Shown piece after piece: positions 8,147-17,963 of a DNA stretch of 42,972 nucleotides. Every line of letters starts with the position of its first letter. Positions within the stretch are counted from its first letter, which is position 1. Where the stretch lies: contig JAPLCQ010000048.1 of assembly GCA_026392115.1 (NCBI GenBank), forward strand, positions 1 to 42,972. Direction: 5' to 3'. A program made the position numbers and the translations under genes. Below the pieces are notes generated by a model. It saw nothing but the letters and a program-made list of their open reading frames with translations. It did not search any database and was not told the origin of the DNA. The DNA is from Armatimonadota bacterium (GTDB lineage: Bacteria; Armatimonadota; Chthonomonadetes; Chthonomonadales; CAJBBX01).

Positions 8147-9169
8147 ATGCGCGCCCTCGTAACCGGCGCCACGGGCTTCGTGGGCGGCCACGTCGCCGCG
8201 GCCCTCTGCCGGCGCGGGCACGAGGTGCGGGCGCTGGTGCGGGCCGGTAGCCGCACCGAGGGCCTCGCCGGGCTGGGCGTGACGCTCTGCACGGGGGACC
8301 TGCTCGGCCCAGCCTCACTCAGGGCCGCCATGCAGGGCTGCGACGCCATATTCCATGTGGCTGCGGACTACAGGCTCTGGGCCTGGCGGCCACAGGACCT
8401 CTACGACACCAACGTCACAGGTACGGCTAACGTCATGCACGCGGCACTTGAGGCCAGGGTCGCCAAGGTCGTCTACACCAGCACCGTCGGCGTGCTGGGC
8501 CCCGATCCATCCGGCGTGGCCGACGAGGAGACACCCTCACTCCTTGCCCAGATGACCGGGCACTACAAGCGCAGCAAGTTTCTCGCCGAGGAGCGGGTCC
8601 GGTACATGCACCGCGAGCATGGCCTCCCCGTCACCATCATTATGCCCAGCACGCCGGTCGGGGAGGGAGATGCCAGGCCCACGCCGACTGGCCGCATCAT
8701 CACCGACTTCCTGAATTGGCGGACGCCGGCCACCGTGCCGACCGGCCTCAACATCGTTGATGTGCGCGACGTGGCCGAGGGGCACGCGCTGGCTTGGGAA
8801 CGCGGGGCCGTCGGGCGAAGGTACATCCTCGGGAACAGGGACATGCCCCTGAGGGAGCTGCTGGGCGCTGTCGCTCGCATCGCCGACGGGCCGGCTCCGA
8901 CGGTCGAAATCCCCTACTGGGCCGCCCGATGCGCGAGCGTGATCGATACCTGGGTCAGTGGGAGCCTGCTGGGCCGGGAGCCTCGCATCGCAGCGGAAGC
9001 GGTCCGAATGGCGGCACGGTGCATGTACTTCTCCCCGCGGCGCGCCGTAGAGGAACTGGGCCTGCCGCAGTCGGATGTGGAGGCCGCCCTCGCCCGGGCA
9101 GTCGACTGGTTTCAGCGCAATGGATACGTTCGCGGCGCCACTCAGGGCCGACAAAGGAGTACGCGATGA
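8147..9169 (+). CDS. hpnA: Hopanoid-associated NAD-dependent sugar epimerase HpnA
   Basis: A 340-residue extended short-chain dehydrogenase with an N-terminal Rossmann motif GATGFVG (residues 7-13) and the YxxxK catalytic pair at Y140 and K144 (HYKRSKFLAEE). The segment HVAADYRLWAWRPQDLYDTNV is characteristic of the HpnA family, which lies in hopanoid clusters and is thought to act in side-chain or head-group modification; its exact reaction is unproven. I chose ATG 8147 although the frame is open from 8063, because the extra 28 residues lie over the hpnH end and the Rossmann fold begins at once. The stop overlaps the ispH start (ATGA). Confidence 0.92.
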   Translation: MRALVTGATGFVGGHVAAALCRRGHEVRALVRAGSRTEGLAGLGVTLCTGDLLGPASLRAAMQGCDAIFHVAADYRLWAWRPQDLYDTNVTGTANVMHAALEARVAKVVYTSTVGVLGPDPSGVADEETPSLLAQMTGHYKRSKFLAEERVRYMHREHGLPVTIIMPSTPVGEGDARPTPTGRIITDFLNWRTPATVPTGLNIVDVRDVAEGHALAWERGAVGRRYILGNRDMPLRELLGAVARIADGPAPTVEIPYWAARCASVIDTWVSGSLLGREPRIAAEAVRMAARCMYFSPRRAVEELGLPQSDVEAALARAVDWFQRNGYVRGATQGRQRSTR

Positions 9170-10081
9170 CCGATCCCACCCTACGGACCGTCAGACTGGC
9201 CCGCGAGGTCGGCTTCTGTTTCGGCGTGAAGCGGGCCATCGGCCTGACGGAACAGGCGCTGGACGAGCACCAGAAGGTCTCTATCCTCGGCGATCTGGTC
9301 CACAACCAGAGCGTGACCAGCGGGCTCAAGGCACGGGGACTGCACAAGGTCGGCTCACTGGAGGAGGCCGGCTCGGGCACCATGGTGGTGCGCGCCCACG
9401 GCCTGCCCAAGGCCGACATGCGAGCCGCAACCTCGATCGGCCTGCAGCTGGTGGACGCCACCTGCCCCATCGTGTTGCGAGCCCAGGAAGCCGCCAAGAC
9501 GCTGGAGGAACGCGGCTGCCAGGTCGTGGTCATCGGCGATAAGGACCACGCGGAGATCAGGGGCATCCTGGGGGCGCTGGATCGTCCCGCGCTGGTGGTG
9601 GACAGCGTAGAGGAGCTTCGCGAGGCCCGCTCCGAGCACCGGCTTCGGCGCAAGGTCGGCGTCGTCCTGCAGACCACGCACTCCCTGGAGCTGTGCCAGG
9701 CCATCATCGCCGAACTGGTAGTCCTCTGCAAGGACATCCAGATCATCAACACCATCTGCAGACCGGTCCAGAACCGCCAGGACGACGCGGTGGACCTGGC
9801 GCAGAGCGTCGATCTGATGGTCATCGTCGGCAGCCGAACCAGCGCGAACACCATGGAGCTTGCCACGCTCTGCCGGAAGTACAACCCGTATACCGTACAG
9901 ATTGAGTCGGCCTCGGATCTCTCGGACGACACCGTAGCGTGGGCCGCCACCGTGGGCATCGCCAGCGGCCTTTCGACACCCGAGGATACCGTTGAGGGCA
10001 TCGCCGCCTACGTGCGGGCATTCCCGGAGCCCATCGATCCGACGCGCCGCCCCGATTCCGTCACCTTCCGCGGCTCCGAGC

Positions 10082-10098
<17 letters not shown>
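9166..10098 (+). CDS. ispH: 4-hydroxy-3-methylbut-2-enyl diphosphate reductase
   Basis: A 310-residue IspH, the last enzyme of the MEP pathway, converting HMBPP to IPP and DMAPP. The three cysteines that bind the iron-sulphur cluster are C18 (GFCFGVKRA), C100 (DATCPIV) and C198 (TICRPVQNRQ); the RAHG histidine (near 78) and the SxN motif near the C-terminus are also present. The start ATG 9166 has AAAGGAG at 9152-9158. The frame is open upstream over hpnA, but that part is a shadow. It overlaps hpnA by 4 bases and hpnG by 17. Placing ispH inside the hopanoid block should couple isoprenoid supply to hopanoid demand. Confidence 0.97.
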
Positions 10099-11219
<1,121 letters not shown>

Positions 11220-11242
11220 CTACGGTTATACTTGATTGCGCA

Positions 11243-12679
11243 TCAGCCGTGCATACCCGCAACGACGGCGGGGCTCTCCGAGCCCGTAGAAGCGCCCGCG
11301 TAGCCGGACTCCCCGTGCTGCGTCAAGTCCAGCCCCGCATCCTCTTCGTCGCCGGTCACGCGCAGCCCAAGAACCGCCTTGACGAGCAGGCCGATCAGCA
11401 CCGTGCCTACGGCCGCCACAGCAATCGCCACACCGATGCCCGCCAACTGCTTGCCGATCAACGCGAAGCCGCCGCCCGCGAGCAGGCCATCGGCGCCCAG
11501 CGGATTGATGGCCTTGGAGGCGAAAATCCCCGTCGCAAGCGCGCCCCAGGCTCCGCCGACGCCATGTACGCCGAATACGTCCAGGGCATCATCATACTTG
11601 AGGACGCTCTTGAGGCGGATGGCAAAGAACGAGATGACGGCCACACCGGCTCCTATGGCCACGGCGGCCATCGGCCCCACGAAGCCCGAGGCCGGAGTGA
11701 TGGCTACCAGACCTGCGACGGCGCCGGTGGCAAGACCCAGCGCGGTCGGGCGCTTGTAGGCAATCCACTCGATGGCAACCCAGACGCCGCCGGCCACTGC
11801 CGCCGCGATGTGGGTCACAACGAACGCCGATGCGGCCAGCCCGTTGGAGCCGATGGCCGATCCGCCGTTGAACCCGAACCATCCGAACCAGAGCAGGCCC
11901 GTGCCTATGAGGGTCATGGGAAGGCTGTGAGGCCGCATGTCCTCGGCGAACCCGGCCTTGCGCTTGCCCAGCATAATCGCGAGCACCAGGGCCGAAACGC
12001 CCGAGGTGATATGGACGACGGTTCCGCCCGCGAAGTCGAGAGCGCCGAGATCACGCAGGAAGCCGCCCTCGCCCCAGACCATATGCGCCATCGGCGTATA
12101 GACCACGAGGCTCCAGATGGTCACGAAGAGCAAGTAGGAGCCGAACTTCATCCGGTCCGCGATCGCGCCGCTGATGAGCGCCGGGGTGATGATCGCGAAC
12201 ATCAACTGGTACGCCATGAAGAGCTCGTGCGGGACGGTGGCGCCGTAGAACGCATACGGCTCCTGCCCCACGCCCCGCAGGCCCAGCCACTGCAAGCCGC
12301 CCAGAATCGGCGAACCCTTGGCGAACGCCAGGCTGTAGCCACAGACGATCCAGAGCACCGTCACCACAGACAGCGCGATGAACGACTGCATCAGTGTGTT
12401 GAGCACGTTCTTGGCCCGCACCATGCCGCCGTAGAAGAGCGCCAGCCCCGGGGTCATCAGCATCACCAGCGCGGTGGAGACGAGTAGCCACGCGGTGTCG
12501 CCGGAGTCGATCTTGGGCGCATCGCCTTGCGCCATGGCCGTCGACGGGATCAGAAGAAGAAGAAGCGGCGCCGCGAGCCCCGCGGCGCGGCGGGACCATC
12601 CCCAGGATTTCGGCGCGGAGGGCGCGCAGGCATCCGCCTTGTCCCCGGCAGCGACCAGGCTGCGTGGTGAACCCAACAT
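11243..12679 (-). CDS. amtB: Ammonium transporter (Amt family)
   Basis: A 478-residue Amt/MEP/Rh channel with an N-terminal hydrophobic leader (AAPLLLLLIPSTAMAQ, probably a signal peptide as in E. coli AmtB) and about eleven membrane segments. Family landmarks are TPGLALFYGGMVRAKN, PMAHMVWGEGGFL (first pore histidine), LDFAGGTVVHITSG and DVFGVHGVGGAWGAL (second pore histidine). It conducts ammonium/ammonia across the inner membrane. The start ATG at 12679 has GGGAGGATCACA upstream. The N-terminus before the leader is longer than usual (about 30 residues, basic); a later start is possible. It sits between the ANTAR regulator and the P-II gene on the same strand, a nitrogen-control unit. Confidence 0.96.
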   Translation of the reverse strand: MLGSPRSLVAAGDKADACAPSAPKSWGWSRRAAGLAAPLLLLLIPSTAMAQGDAPKIDSGDTAWLLVSTALVMLMTPGLALFYGGMVRAKNVLNTLMQSFIALSVVTVLWIVCGYSLAFAKGSPILGGLQWLGLRGVGQEPYAFYGATVPHELFMAYQLMFAIITPALISGAIADRMKFGSYLLFVTIWSLVVYTPMAHMVWGEGGFLRDLGALDFAGGTVVHITSGVSALVLAIMLGKRKAGFAEDMRPHSLPMTLIGTGLLWFGWFGFNGGSAIGSNGLAASAFVVTHIAAAVAGGVWVAIEWIAYKRPTALGLATGAVAGLVAITPASGFVGPMAAVAIGAGVAVISFFAIRLKSVLKYDDALDVFGVHGVGGAWGALATGIFASKAINPLGADGLLAGGGFALIGKQLAGIGVAIAVAAVGTVLIGLLVKAVLGLRVTGDEEDAGLDLTQHGESGYAGASTGSESPAVVAGMHG

Positions 12680-12798
12680 TGTGATCCTCCCTCGTGCGAT
12701 ACGTCAGTCATGCCCATGGCGCGCGGAAAGGCGGCCTGGACAGGGCAGATGGCATCGACGTCCCGCTGCGATGGAGGGCGTCATGGCGTGGTTGGCGA

Positions 12799-12847
12799 CC
12801 CCTGACGGGGCTCCGCTCGACAGCGAGCGGATGGCGGACAGATTCCG
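12799..12847 (-). promoter_or_regulatory. Tandem hairpins in the amtB leader, possible ANTAR target
   Basis: In the 173-nt gap between the ANTAR gene stop and the amtB start, three stem-loops follow each other on the minus-strand RNA. They are a 4-bp stem with a 5-nt loop (12835-12847), a perfect 8-bp stem with a 4-nt loop (12812-12831, arm TCCGCTCG) and a CCCC/GGGG stem with a 4-nt loop (12799-12810). ANTAR proteins act on paired short stem-loops in leaders of nitrogen genes, which makes the location suggestive. The published hexaloop pattern (A at loop position 1, G at 4) is not met, so the assignment is tentative. Confidence 0.4.
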
Positions 12848-12852
12848 ACCGA

Positions 12853-13434
12853 TCAGCGGCCGGGCATGTCCATACCGGAGGTGAGAATGATGGCTTCCGC
12901 GATCTGGCGCAACGACCGGCCGGCGCCCAGGCTCTGGGCCTTCATTCGGCGCAAGGCTTCCTGATCGGTGATGCCGTGGCGACCGACCAGCACGGAGCGC
13001 GCCCTCGCGACGGCGCGGCGCGTCTCCAGTTCCTCGGTCAACCCGTCGCGCTGGCCCTCAACCGCCACCAACTCCCGGAAGCGCGCACCGGCGATCTCCA
13101 GGGCGGCCGACAGCTCGGCTTCGCGGAAGGGCTTCACCAGGAACGCGAGGACGCCGGCCTCAACCGACCGGCCCACAACGTCCGGTTCGCTATACGCCGT
13201 GAGCAGTATGACGGGGCAAATGCGGTCCTGGCTGATCCTCGACGCGGCGTCTATGCCATCCATCGTCGGCATGCGGACGTCAAGGATGGCCGCGTCGGGC
13301 TTTGCGCGTCGAACGACCAGTACGGCGTCGCGACCGTTGTCGGCCTCGCCCACGACCTCATGCCCTAGGGACTCCAAGAGGACGCGCACCTCAAGGCGGA
13401 TCAGCGGCTCGTCGTCAGCAATGACGATTCTCAT
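12853..13434 (-). CDS. Response regulator with ANTAR RNA-binding domain (AmiR/NasT type)
   Basis: A 193-residue two-domain protein. Residues 1-115 are a receiver domain with the acidic pair D7/D8, the phosphoacceptor D52 (ILDVRMPTMDG), T79 and K101 (FLVKPF). A coiled linker (GQRDGLTEELETRRAV) leads to a C-terminal ANTAR domain (about 135-185) with ARSVLVGRHGITDQEALRRMK. ANTAR regulators bind nascent RNA and prevent termination, mostly in nitrogen assimilation genes. It lies directly upstream of amtB and the P-II gene, which supports control of ammonium uptake by antitermination. An AGGAA ribosome-binding site precedes the start. No sensor kinase is in the window. Confidence 0.93.
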   Translation of the reverse strand: MRIVIADDEPLIRLEVRVLLESLGHEVVGEADNGRDAVLVVRRAKPDAAILDVRMPTMDGIDAASRISQDRICPVILLTAYSEPDVVGRSVEAGVLAFLVKPFREAELSAALEIAGARFRELVAVEGQRDGLTEELETRRAVARARSVLVGRHGITDQEALRRMKAQSLGAGRSLRQIAEAIILTSGMDMPGR

Positions 13435-13555
13435 GGATGGTTCCTAGCGCAGACGCGAGGCCTGATGAATGGGCGGTAGAGCCAACACGGGACGCGACCA
13501 CCCGAGTTCGGCCTCAGGCGACCCGTCCCGTATGACCATTCGCTCGTTGTGCCGG

Positions 13556-13583
13556 TAGATACCGGTTGGACCTCAGCGTCCAA
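13556..13583 (-). promoter_or_regulatory. Possible promoter with inverted repeat for the ANTAR-amtB-P-II unit
   Basis: On the minus strand TTGGAC (13583-13578) and TATCTA (13561-13556) are spaced by 16 bp, about 120 bp before the ANTAR start. The -35 box is one arm of an inverted repeat (TTGGAC at 13566-13571, GTCCAA at 13578-13583) with a 6-bp centre, so it may also be an operator or hairpin. It overlaps the stop codon of the TauE/SafE gene. Confidence 0.3.
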
Positions 13584-14409
13584 TGGCTTTATACCCGCCG
13601 CTGTGGCGTACCGTCAATCCGCCGCGTACCGGAGGCGGCTGCGGCGCCTGCAGGAGCAGCATGATGGCGGCGACGCCGGCAAGGCCCAGCACGATGGCAT
13701 CGAACAAGTCCTGCTTGACCCGAGGAAGCACCCACCGACCCAGGAACACTCCGGCCAGGATGATCGGGCAGAGCATGGCGTCCTTGATCAGCGACCCCGA
13801 AGTAATGATCGGGTTGGCCGGGTTCGCCACCGTCAGCCACACGAACACGGGCAGCTTGCTGATGTTCACCACAAAGAAGAACCATGCCGCCGTGCCCATG
13901 AACTGGTCCTTGGGCAGGCCCATCGACTGCAGGTAGATGCTCATGATGGGACCCGCGGCATTCGAGGCCGTGGTGGTGAACCCCGCCGCCACACCAACGG
14001 CGCCCGATCCGGCGACACTATGCGGGGCCAGCCTGTCGCCCCACCGTTTGCGTCCCACGTGCACCGCCAGCATCGCCAGCACGAGACCTCCCACCAGGCG
14101 GCCCATCTCCGTCTTGCCGTTCGGCATCTCGCCCAGGACCTTGAGGGCCAAGGCGCCCAGGGCCATGCCCAGGACCACCCACGGCGCCAGTCGGATCAGC
14201 TTGTCCCACTGGGCGTGGCGGCGGTACCAGACTACGGCGAACACGTCCGCGAAGATCAGCATGGGCAGCATCACGCCCACAGACTGCCTGGCGCCAAACG
14301 CGTGGGCCAGCAGCGGGACCACCAGGATGCCCGCTCCCGGCATTCCCGTCTTCGAGAACCCGATGAGCAGGGCAGCCACGGAGCCGAGCAGCCATTGGTC
14401 CAATGTCAT
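13573..14409 (-). CDS. TauE/SafE (TSUP) family membrane permease
   Basis: A 278-residue membrane protein with about seven or eight hydrophobic segments and the duplicated TSUP signatures: GFSKTGMPGAGILVVPLLA near the N-terminus and AAGFTTTASNAAGPIMSIYL in the second half. Family members export or import sulphite, sulphoacetate or related organosulphur anions; the substrate here is unknown. The frame is open far upstream to 14856, but that stretch is arginine-rich shadow, and ATG 14409 begins the first conserved membrane helix. It is on the same strand as the ANTAR gene, ending 138 bp before it, but is probably an independent unit. Confidence 0.87.
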   Translation of the reverse strand: MTLDQWLLGSVAALLIGFSKTGMPGAGILVVPLLAHAFGARQSVGVMLPMLIFADVFAVVWYRRHAQWDKLIRLAPWVVLGMALGALALKVLGEMPNGKTEMGRLVGGLVLAMLAVHVGRKRWGDRLAPHSVAGSGAVGVAAGFTTTASNAAGPIMSIYLQSMGLPKDQFMGTAAWFFFVVNISKLPVFVWLTVANPANPIITSGSLIKDAMLCPIILAGVFLGRWVLPRVKQDLFDAIVLGLAGVAAIMLLLQAPQPPPVRGGLTVRHSGGYKAIGR

Positions 14410-14494
14410 GGGTCGCGCCTTGCCGATGCCGAGTGCGCCGACAACGAGGCGCCGCCGGTGAGGATACCTGAAGTGACCTGCGGGCCTCCGCCGG

Positions 14495-14500
14495 TACAAT
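14495..14500 (+). promoter_or_regulatory. -10 element placing the transcript start at or next to the YkgJ start codon
   Basis: TACAAT at 14495-14500 is followed by 7 nt and then the ATG at 14508. A transcript from this box would begin at or within a base or so of the start codon, and no ribosome-binding site is visible, so the message is probably leaderless. The -35 region is poor (AGTGAC near 14472). Rex (19901-19914) shows exactly the same spacing. Confidence 0.5.
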
Positions 14501-14507
14501 GGGATGC

Positions 14508-14975
14508 ATGGGCGGAGTTGCCACGGATACCGGCGTTGCCGAAGGCCATGCGACCGCGGTGACGGCGATGCTCGACCTCGCCGACTGCGGCGGCTGCCAC
14601 GCCTGCGGACTGCGCTGCACCGAAGGCATCGCCATGTCGCGCTGGGAGTTCGAGGCGGTGCGCGCACTGGCATCACGCGAGACGGGTCGGGCCCGCGAAA
14701 CCGTAGACCTCGGAGAGGGCGTCGTGGTCCGCATGTGCCGGTTCTGGCGCACGCGAGGCGGGTGCGCGGTTTACGAGGCCCGTCCCCTGGTCTGCCGGAT
14801 GATGGGCGCGGTGGAGTGGATGCCCTGCCCCCTGGGCAAGGCGCCGCGGCCCGCACCCGCGAGCGCCGTGCTGCCGCATTGGCTGGCCTATGCCGACACT
14901 GGACTGATGACGTACGAGGAGTGGGAGGCGACCTGCGCCGGCCACTCAGAGGATCGCGGAGGTGCGATACCGTGA
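14508..14975 (+). CDS. YkgJ-type cysteine-cluster (zinc/iron-chelating) protein
   Basis: A 155-residue soluble protein with the cysteine pattern of the YkgJ/CxxCxxCC family: CGGCHACGLRC near the N-terminus, then MCRFWRTRGGCAVYEARPLVCRM, matching the family pattern of a cysteine, 'GxCxIYExRPxxCR', and a last cysteine at WMPCPLG. These proteins are thought to bind an iron-sulphur cluster or zinc; their function is largely unknown. ATG 14508 is preferred because a TACAAT box ends 7 bases upstream; ATG 14499 in the same frame overlaps that box. The stop overlaps the GTG start of the glycoside hydrolase gene by 4 bases. Confidence 0.82.
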   Translation: MGGVATDTGVAEGHATAVTAMLDLADCGGCHACGLRCTEGIAMSRWEFEAVRALASRETGRARETVDLGEGVVVRMCRFWRTRGGCAVYEARPLVCRMMGAVEWMPCPLGKAPRPAPASAVLPHWLAYADTGLMTYEEWEATCAGHSEDRGGAIP

Positions 14976-17158
14976 GACTTGTTCATCGGGCGCTGTGCGT
15001 GACGGGGGTGGTTGCGCTCCTCGCCGTGGGCGGCTGCGGCGGCCCTGACCTGGGTAGCGCACTGCGAGGCAACTCGTCGGGATCATCCTACGGAGGCGCC
15101 TACGGCGGAGGCTACAGCGGAGGCTATGACCAGACGCCGGCAGGATCGGGTCGGCAACCCACCGGGAGCAGGATCATGACCAGGGGCGCATACGCCAGGA
15201 TCGAGGGCTCGTTCACCATCGAAAAGCTGACGGGCAACCCGTTCGACATCGAGCAGAACGACATCGAGGTGGCCTTGCGGCTTGGCGACGGCGATGTGGT
15301 GCGGGCGCCCGCCTTCTTCGACGGCGGCACGACCTGGCGGTTCCGCTACACCCCGGATCGGCCCGGCGCGATTGAGGTCACCGGTGTTTCCAACAAGCGC
15401 GAGCCCATCGAAGTGGCAGACCTCAGTGAGCGCAACTTCGTCGTCTCCGGCAAGCCCACGCCCGGCTTCGTTCGGGTCAGCGCAGCCGACCCCAGCCGCT
15501 TTGCCTTTGATGACGGGTCGGCCTACTTCCCGGTGGGGCACAACATGGCTTGGGGCGACGTTCCCGCCATGGCCACGCGGGCCGGCGCGGCCGGGCTCAA
15601 CTGGGGCCGAGTCTGGATGTGCCACTGGTCCAATATGAACCTGGACTGGGTCATGGACAAGCCCCTGCCCGTCGGCGAACTGGACCTGAACGTGGCCCGA
15701 AGCTGGGACAAGGCGATCGAGGCGGCCGAGAAGGCCAGCGTGCGCCTTCAGATCGTTCTGCAGCACCACGGCCAGCTCAGCACCCGCGTGAACCCCAACT
15801 GGAGCGAGAACCCCTGGAACGCGGCCAACGGCGGCTTTCTGCGCACACCGGGTGAGTTCTTCTCCAACACCAAGGCTGCCGCCCTTACACGCAGCAAGTA
15901 CCGCTATATCCTGGCTCGCTGGGGTTACTCCACCTCTGTTATGGCTTGGGAGCTCTTCAACGAGGTGGAGTGGACCGACGCCATCGCCGAGAAGCACGAG
16001 GACGAGGTTGCCGCCTGGCACACGTCGATGGCGGACTTCCTGCGCAAGCGTGACATCCACCATCACCTGGTGACATCAAGCTCCGACCGCAGACTGGCCC
16101 GCGTCTGGCAACAGATGGACTACCTGCAGCCCCACGCCTACCCCTCCGATCCCTTGCCCGCCGCGCTGGATGCCGCCGGTAAGAGCGACAAGCCCGTCTT
16201 CGTGGGCGAGATCGGCCCGGCCGGCGACCTGGGCGGCGACGACGGCACGTTCCTGCGAAAGGCGCTCTGGTCCGGCGTCGCGGCCGGAGCGGCGGGCCTG
16301 CCGCAGTACTGGGCGTGGGACAACGTGGAGAAACGCGACCTGCTGAGGATCTACCAGCCGGTACTGGCCTTCCTGCGCGAGTCCGGCGCGGGTTCCGCTC
16401 GCCGCACCACGAGGGCGATGGCGGCCGTGGAGACCAAGAGCTTCGGCGCCTTGCGCCTGGCCACCGGCGGCGACTGGGAGACGTCGAACAAGACGTCTTT
16501 CAGCATCTCGGCGGCGGGCCAGGTGGCGCCCACCGCGCCCCTGCCCTCATTCCTACATGGCGACGCCCATCGGTCCATGTGCCCGCAGATCGACCTGAAT
16601 GTCGTCTTCCCGGCGCCCGGCACGGTGCGCGTCCGGGTCGCGACCGTGGCCCGTGGCGGAGCCCGGCCGGCGATCCTGATCGATGGCGCCAAGGTCGCCG
16701 AGAAGAGCTTCGCCGCCGCTGACCGCGACACAAACGCCAATGCATCGGTGGAGGGCGCCGTACCTGCCGGCAAACACACAATCCGCCTCGTCAATGAGGG
16801 CGCGGACTGGGTCCGCCTGGCGGGCATCGATCTGCAGCCATACGGCCCGGCGCTGTCCGTGGTCGGGCACGTCAGCGACCGGCTGGTGGTCCTGTGGGCG
16901 CGTCACGCCGGTACGGATCCGGGTCCGGTGGCGGGTTCGATCCGCGTGTCCAACATCAAGGCGGGCAGCTACACCGTCTGCTGGTGGGATACCGTCACGG
17001 GCAAGGAGATCTCGCGGAAGCAGGTCGCCGCGGCGAAGGGCATCCTAGCCCTGGAGACGCCTCCCATCGCCGTCGATGCGGCCGTGTACGCGGTTCGGGA
17101 GGTGGGAAAGCCGGCGACAGAACCCAGGCCCTCCGCACCGAGGAAGAAGGGCCGCTAA
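14972..17158 (+). CDS. Lipoprotein glycoside hydrolase with DUF5060-like N-domain and GH5-like barrel
   Basis: A 728-residue protein from GTG 14972, with GGAGG at 14958-14962; the frame extends upstream but only as a shadow of the YkgJ gene. Residues 1-22 form a lipoprotein signal with lipobox AVGGC, then a Ser/Gly/Tyr-rich linker. A DUF5060-like beta domain (about 73-145) precedes a TIM barrel, where WELFNEVEW (N330-E331) and VFVGEIGP (E413) look like the acid/base and nucleophile glutamates of clan GH-A enzymes. The C-terminal part has a beta-sandwich (about 540-620) and a final beta domain with YTVCWWDTVTG, like putative collagen-binding domains. It probably degrades a plant- or microbial-type polysaccharide at the cell surface. 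The specificity is unknown. Confidence 0.82.
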   Translation: MRLVHRALCVTGVVALLAVGGCGGPDLGSALRGNSSGSSYGGAYGGGYSGGYDQTPAGSGRQPTGSRIMTRGAYARIEGSFTIEKLTGNPFDIEQNDIEVALRLGDGDVVRAPAFFDGGTTWRFRYTPDRPGAIEVTGVSNKREPIEVADLSERNFVVSGKPTPGFVRVSAADPSRFAFDDGSAYFPVGHNMAWGDVPAMATRAGAAGLNWGRVWMCHWSNMNLDWVMDKPLPVGELDLNVARSWDKAIEAAEKASVRLQIVLQHHGQLSTRVNPNWSENPWNAANGGFLRTPGEFFSNTKAAALTRSKYRYILARWGYSTSVMAWELFNEVEWTDAIAEKHEDEVAAWHTSMADFLRKRDIHHHLVTSSSDRRLARVWQQMDYLQPHAYPSDPLPAALDAAGKSDKPVFVGEIGPAGDLGGDDGTFLRKALWSGVAAGAAGLPQYWAWDNVEKRDLLRIYQPVLAFLRESGAGSARRTTRAMAAVETKSFGALRLATGGDWETSNKTSFSISAAGQVAPTAPLPSFLHGDAHRSMCPQIDLNVVFPAPGTVRVRVATVARGGARPAILIDGAKVAEKSFAAADRDTNANASVEGAVPAGKHTIRLVNEGADWVRLAGIDLQPYGPALSVVGHVSDRLVVLWARHAGTDPGPVAGSIRVSNIKAGSYTVCWWDTVTGKEISRKQVAAAKGILALETPPIAVDAAVYAVREVGKPATEPRPSAPRKKGR

Positions 17159-17949
17159 TAGCGGACGCCGGTGGATGAGTCCGCGCCGGCAGTGAGGCGG
17201 GCCGTTTCGGCGGCCCGCCCAACCATAAAGGAGAGTTCGCTGGCCACGGCCACGAACTGCCAGCCCTCAGCGAGACGCCGAAGCGCCATCGGGGCATCGC
17301 CGGTGTGGATGCCCGGCGCCACGCCGTGGGCCACGGCGCACTCGCGCAGCAGCCGCAGGGCCTCGACGAACTCCGGGTCGTCGGTCTCCATGGCCGGAGG
17401 CCGGTGCATGGACGAGAGCAGGTCGTTCGGTCCCACGAACATGGCGTCGATCCCCGGCACAGAGAGGATCGCCTCGCGGTTCTCCACGGCCTCGACGTGC
17501 TCGGCCTGAACCACCACCAGAATCTGGTCATTGGCGCGGGCATAGTACTCGTCGGCGTTGCAGTCGAAGTTCAGCGTGTGCAGCCCCCCGCCCACGCTGC
17601 GGCGGCCCATTGGGGCGTAGCGGCACGCCGCCACGACCTCCTCCGCCTGGGCGCGCGTGTTGACCATGGGCGCCACGATGCCGTATGCGCCGGCATCCAA
17701 CGCGCGCTTGATGTTCGGGATATCGCCGACCGGAACCCGGGCAAGCGGCACGCAACCGGCGTCCGCGACGCAGCCGAAGATGATCGACGCGGTCTCCCAA
17801 TCGGCGGGGCTGTGCTCGATATCGAGCGTCAGCCAGTTGAAGCCCGTGCGGGCCATGAGACGCGCCGCCATGGGGCTCGCCATGGAAAGCCACGTCCCCA
17901 CTTGCGGCAGGCCAGCTCGTAGCGCCGTGCGTACCGTGTTCGTTCGCAT
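17155..17949 (-). CDS. HpcH/HpaI family class II aldolase
   Basis: A 264-residue aldolase of the HpcH/HpaI group, which cleaves 2-oxo-3-deoxy or 4-hydroxy-2-oxo acids to pyruvate and an aldehyde (for example 2-keto-3-deoxy-rhamnonate or 4-hydroxy-2-oxoheptanedioate). Seen are the catalytic histidine H46 (LDIEHSPAD), R71 (LARVP), the metal ligands E150 (VVQAEH) and D176 (VGPNDLL), and GIVAPMVNTRAQAEE. Its stop overlaps by 4 bp that of the glycoside hydrolase gene on the other strand. MurB lies 14 bp upstream on the same strand, so it could be the last gene of a ThuA-MurB-aldolase unit. The actual substrate is undetermined. Confidence 0.9.
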   Translation of the reverse strand: MRTNTVRTALRAGLPQVGTWLSMASPMAARLMARTGFNWLTLDIEHSPADWETASIIFGCVADAGCVPLARVPVGDIPNIKRALDAGAYGIVAPMVNTRAQAEEVVAACRYAPMGRRSVGGGLHTLNFDCNADEYYARANDQILVVVQAEHVEAVENREAILSVPGIDAMFVGPNDLLSSMHRPPAMETDDPEFVEALRLLRECAVAHGVAPGIHTGDAPMALRRLAEGWQFVAVASELSFMVGRAAETARLTAGADSSTGVRY

Positions 17950-17963
17950 ATGGACCTCCCGGT

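Noticed and set aside
12799-12847. Canonical ANTAR dual-hexaloop antiterminator
   Set aside because: When stems are trimmed to six-base loops they read GCTGTC and CGTCAG on the RNA strand; the required A at position 1 is missing in both, G at position 4 is present only in the first, and no U-run terminator follows. Kept only as a tentative leader structure.
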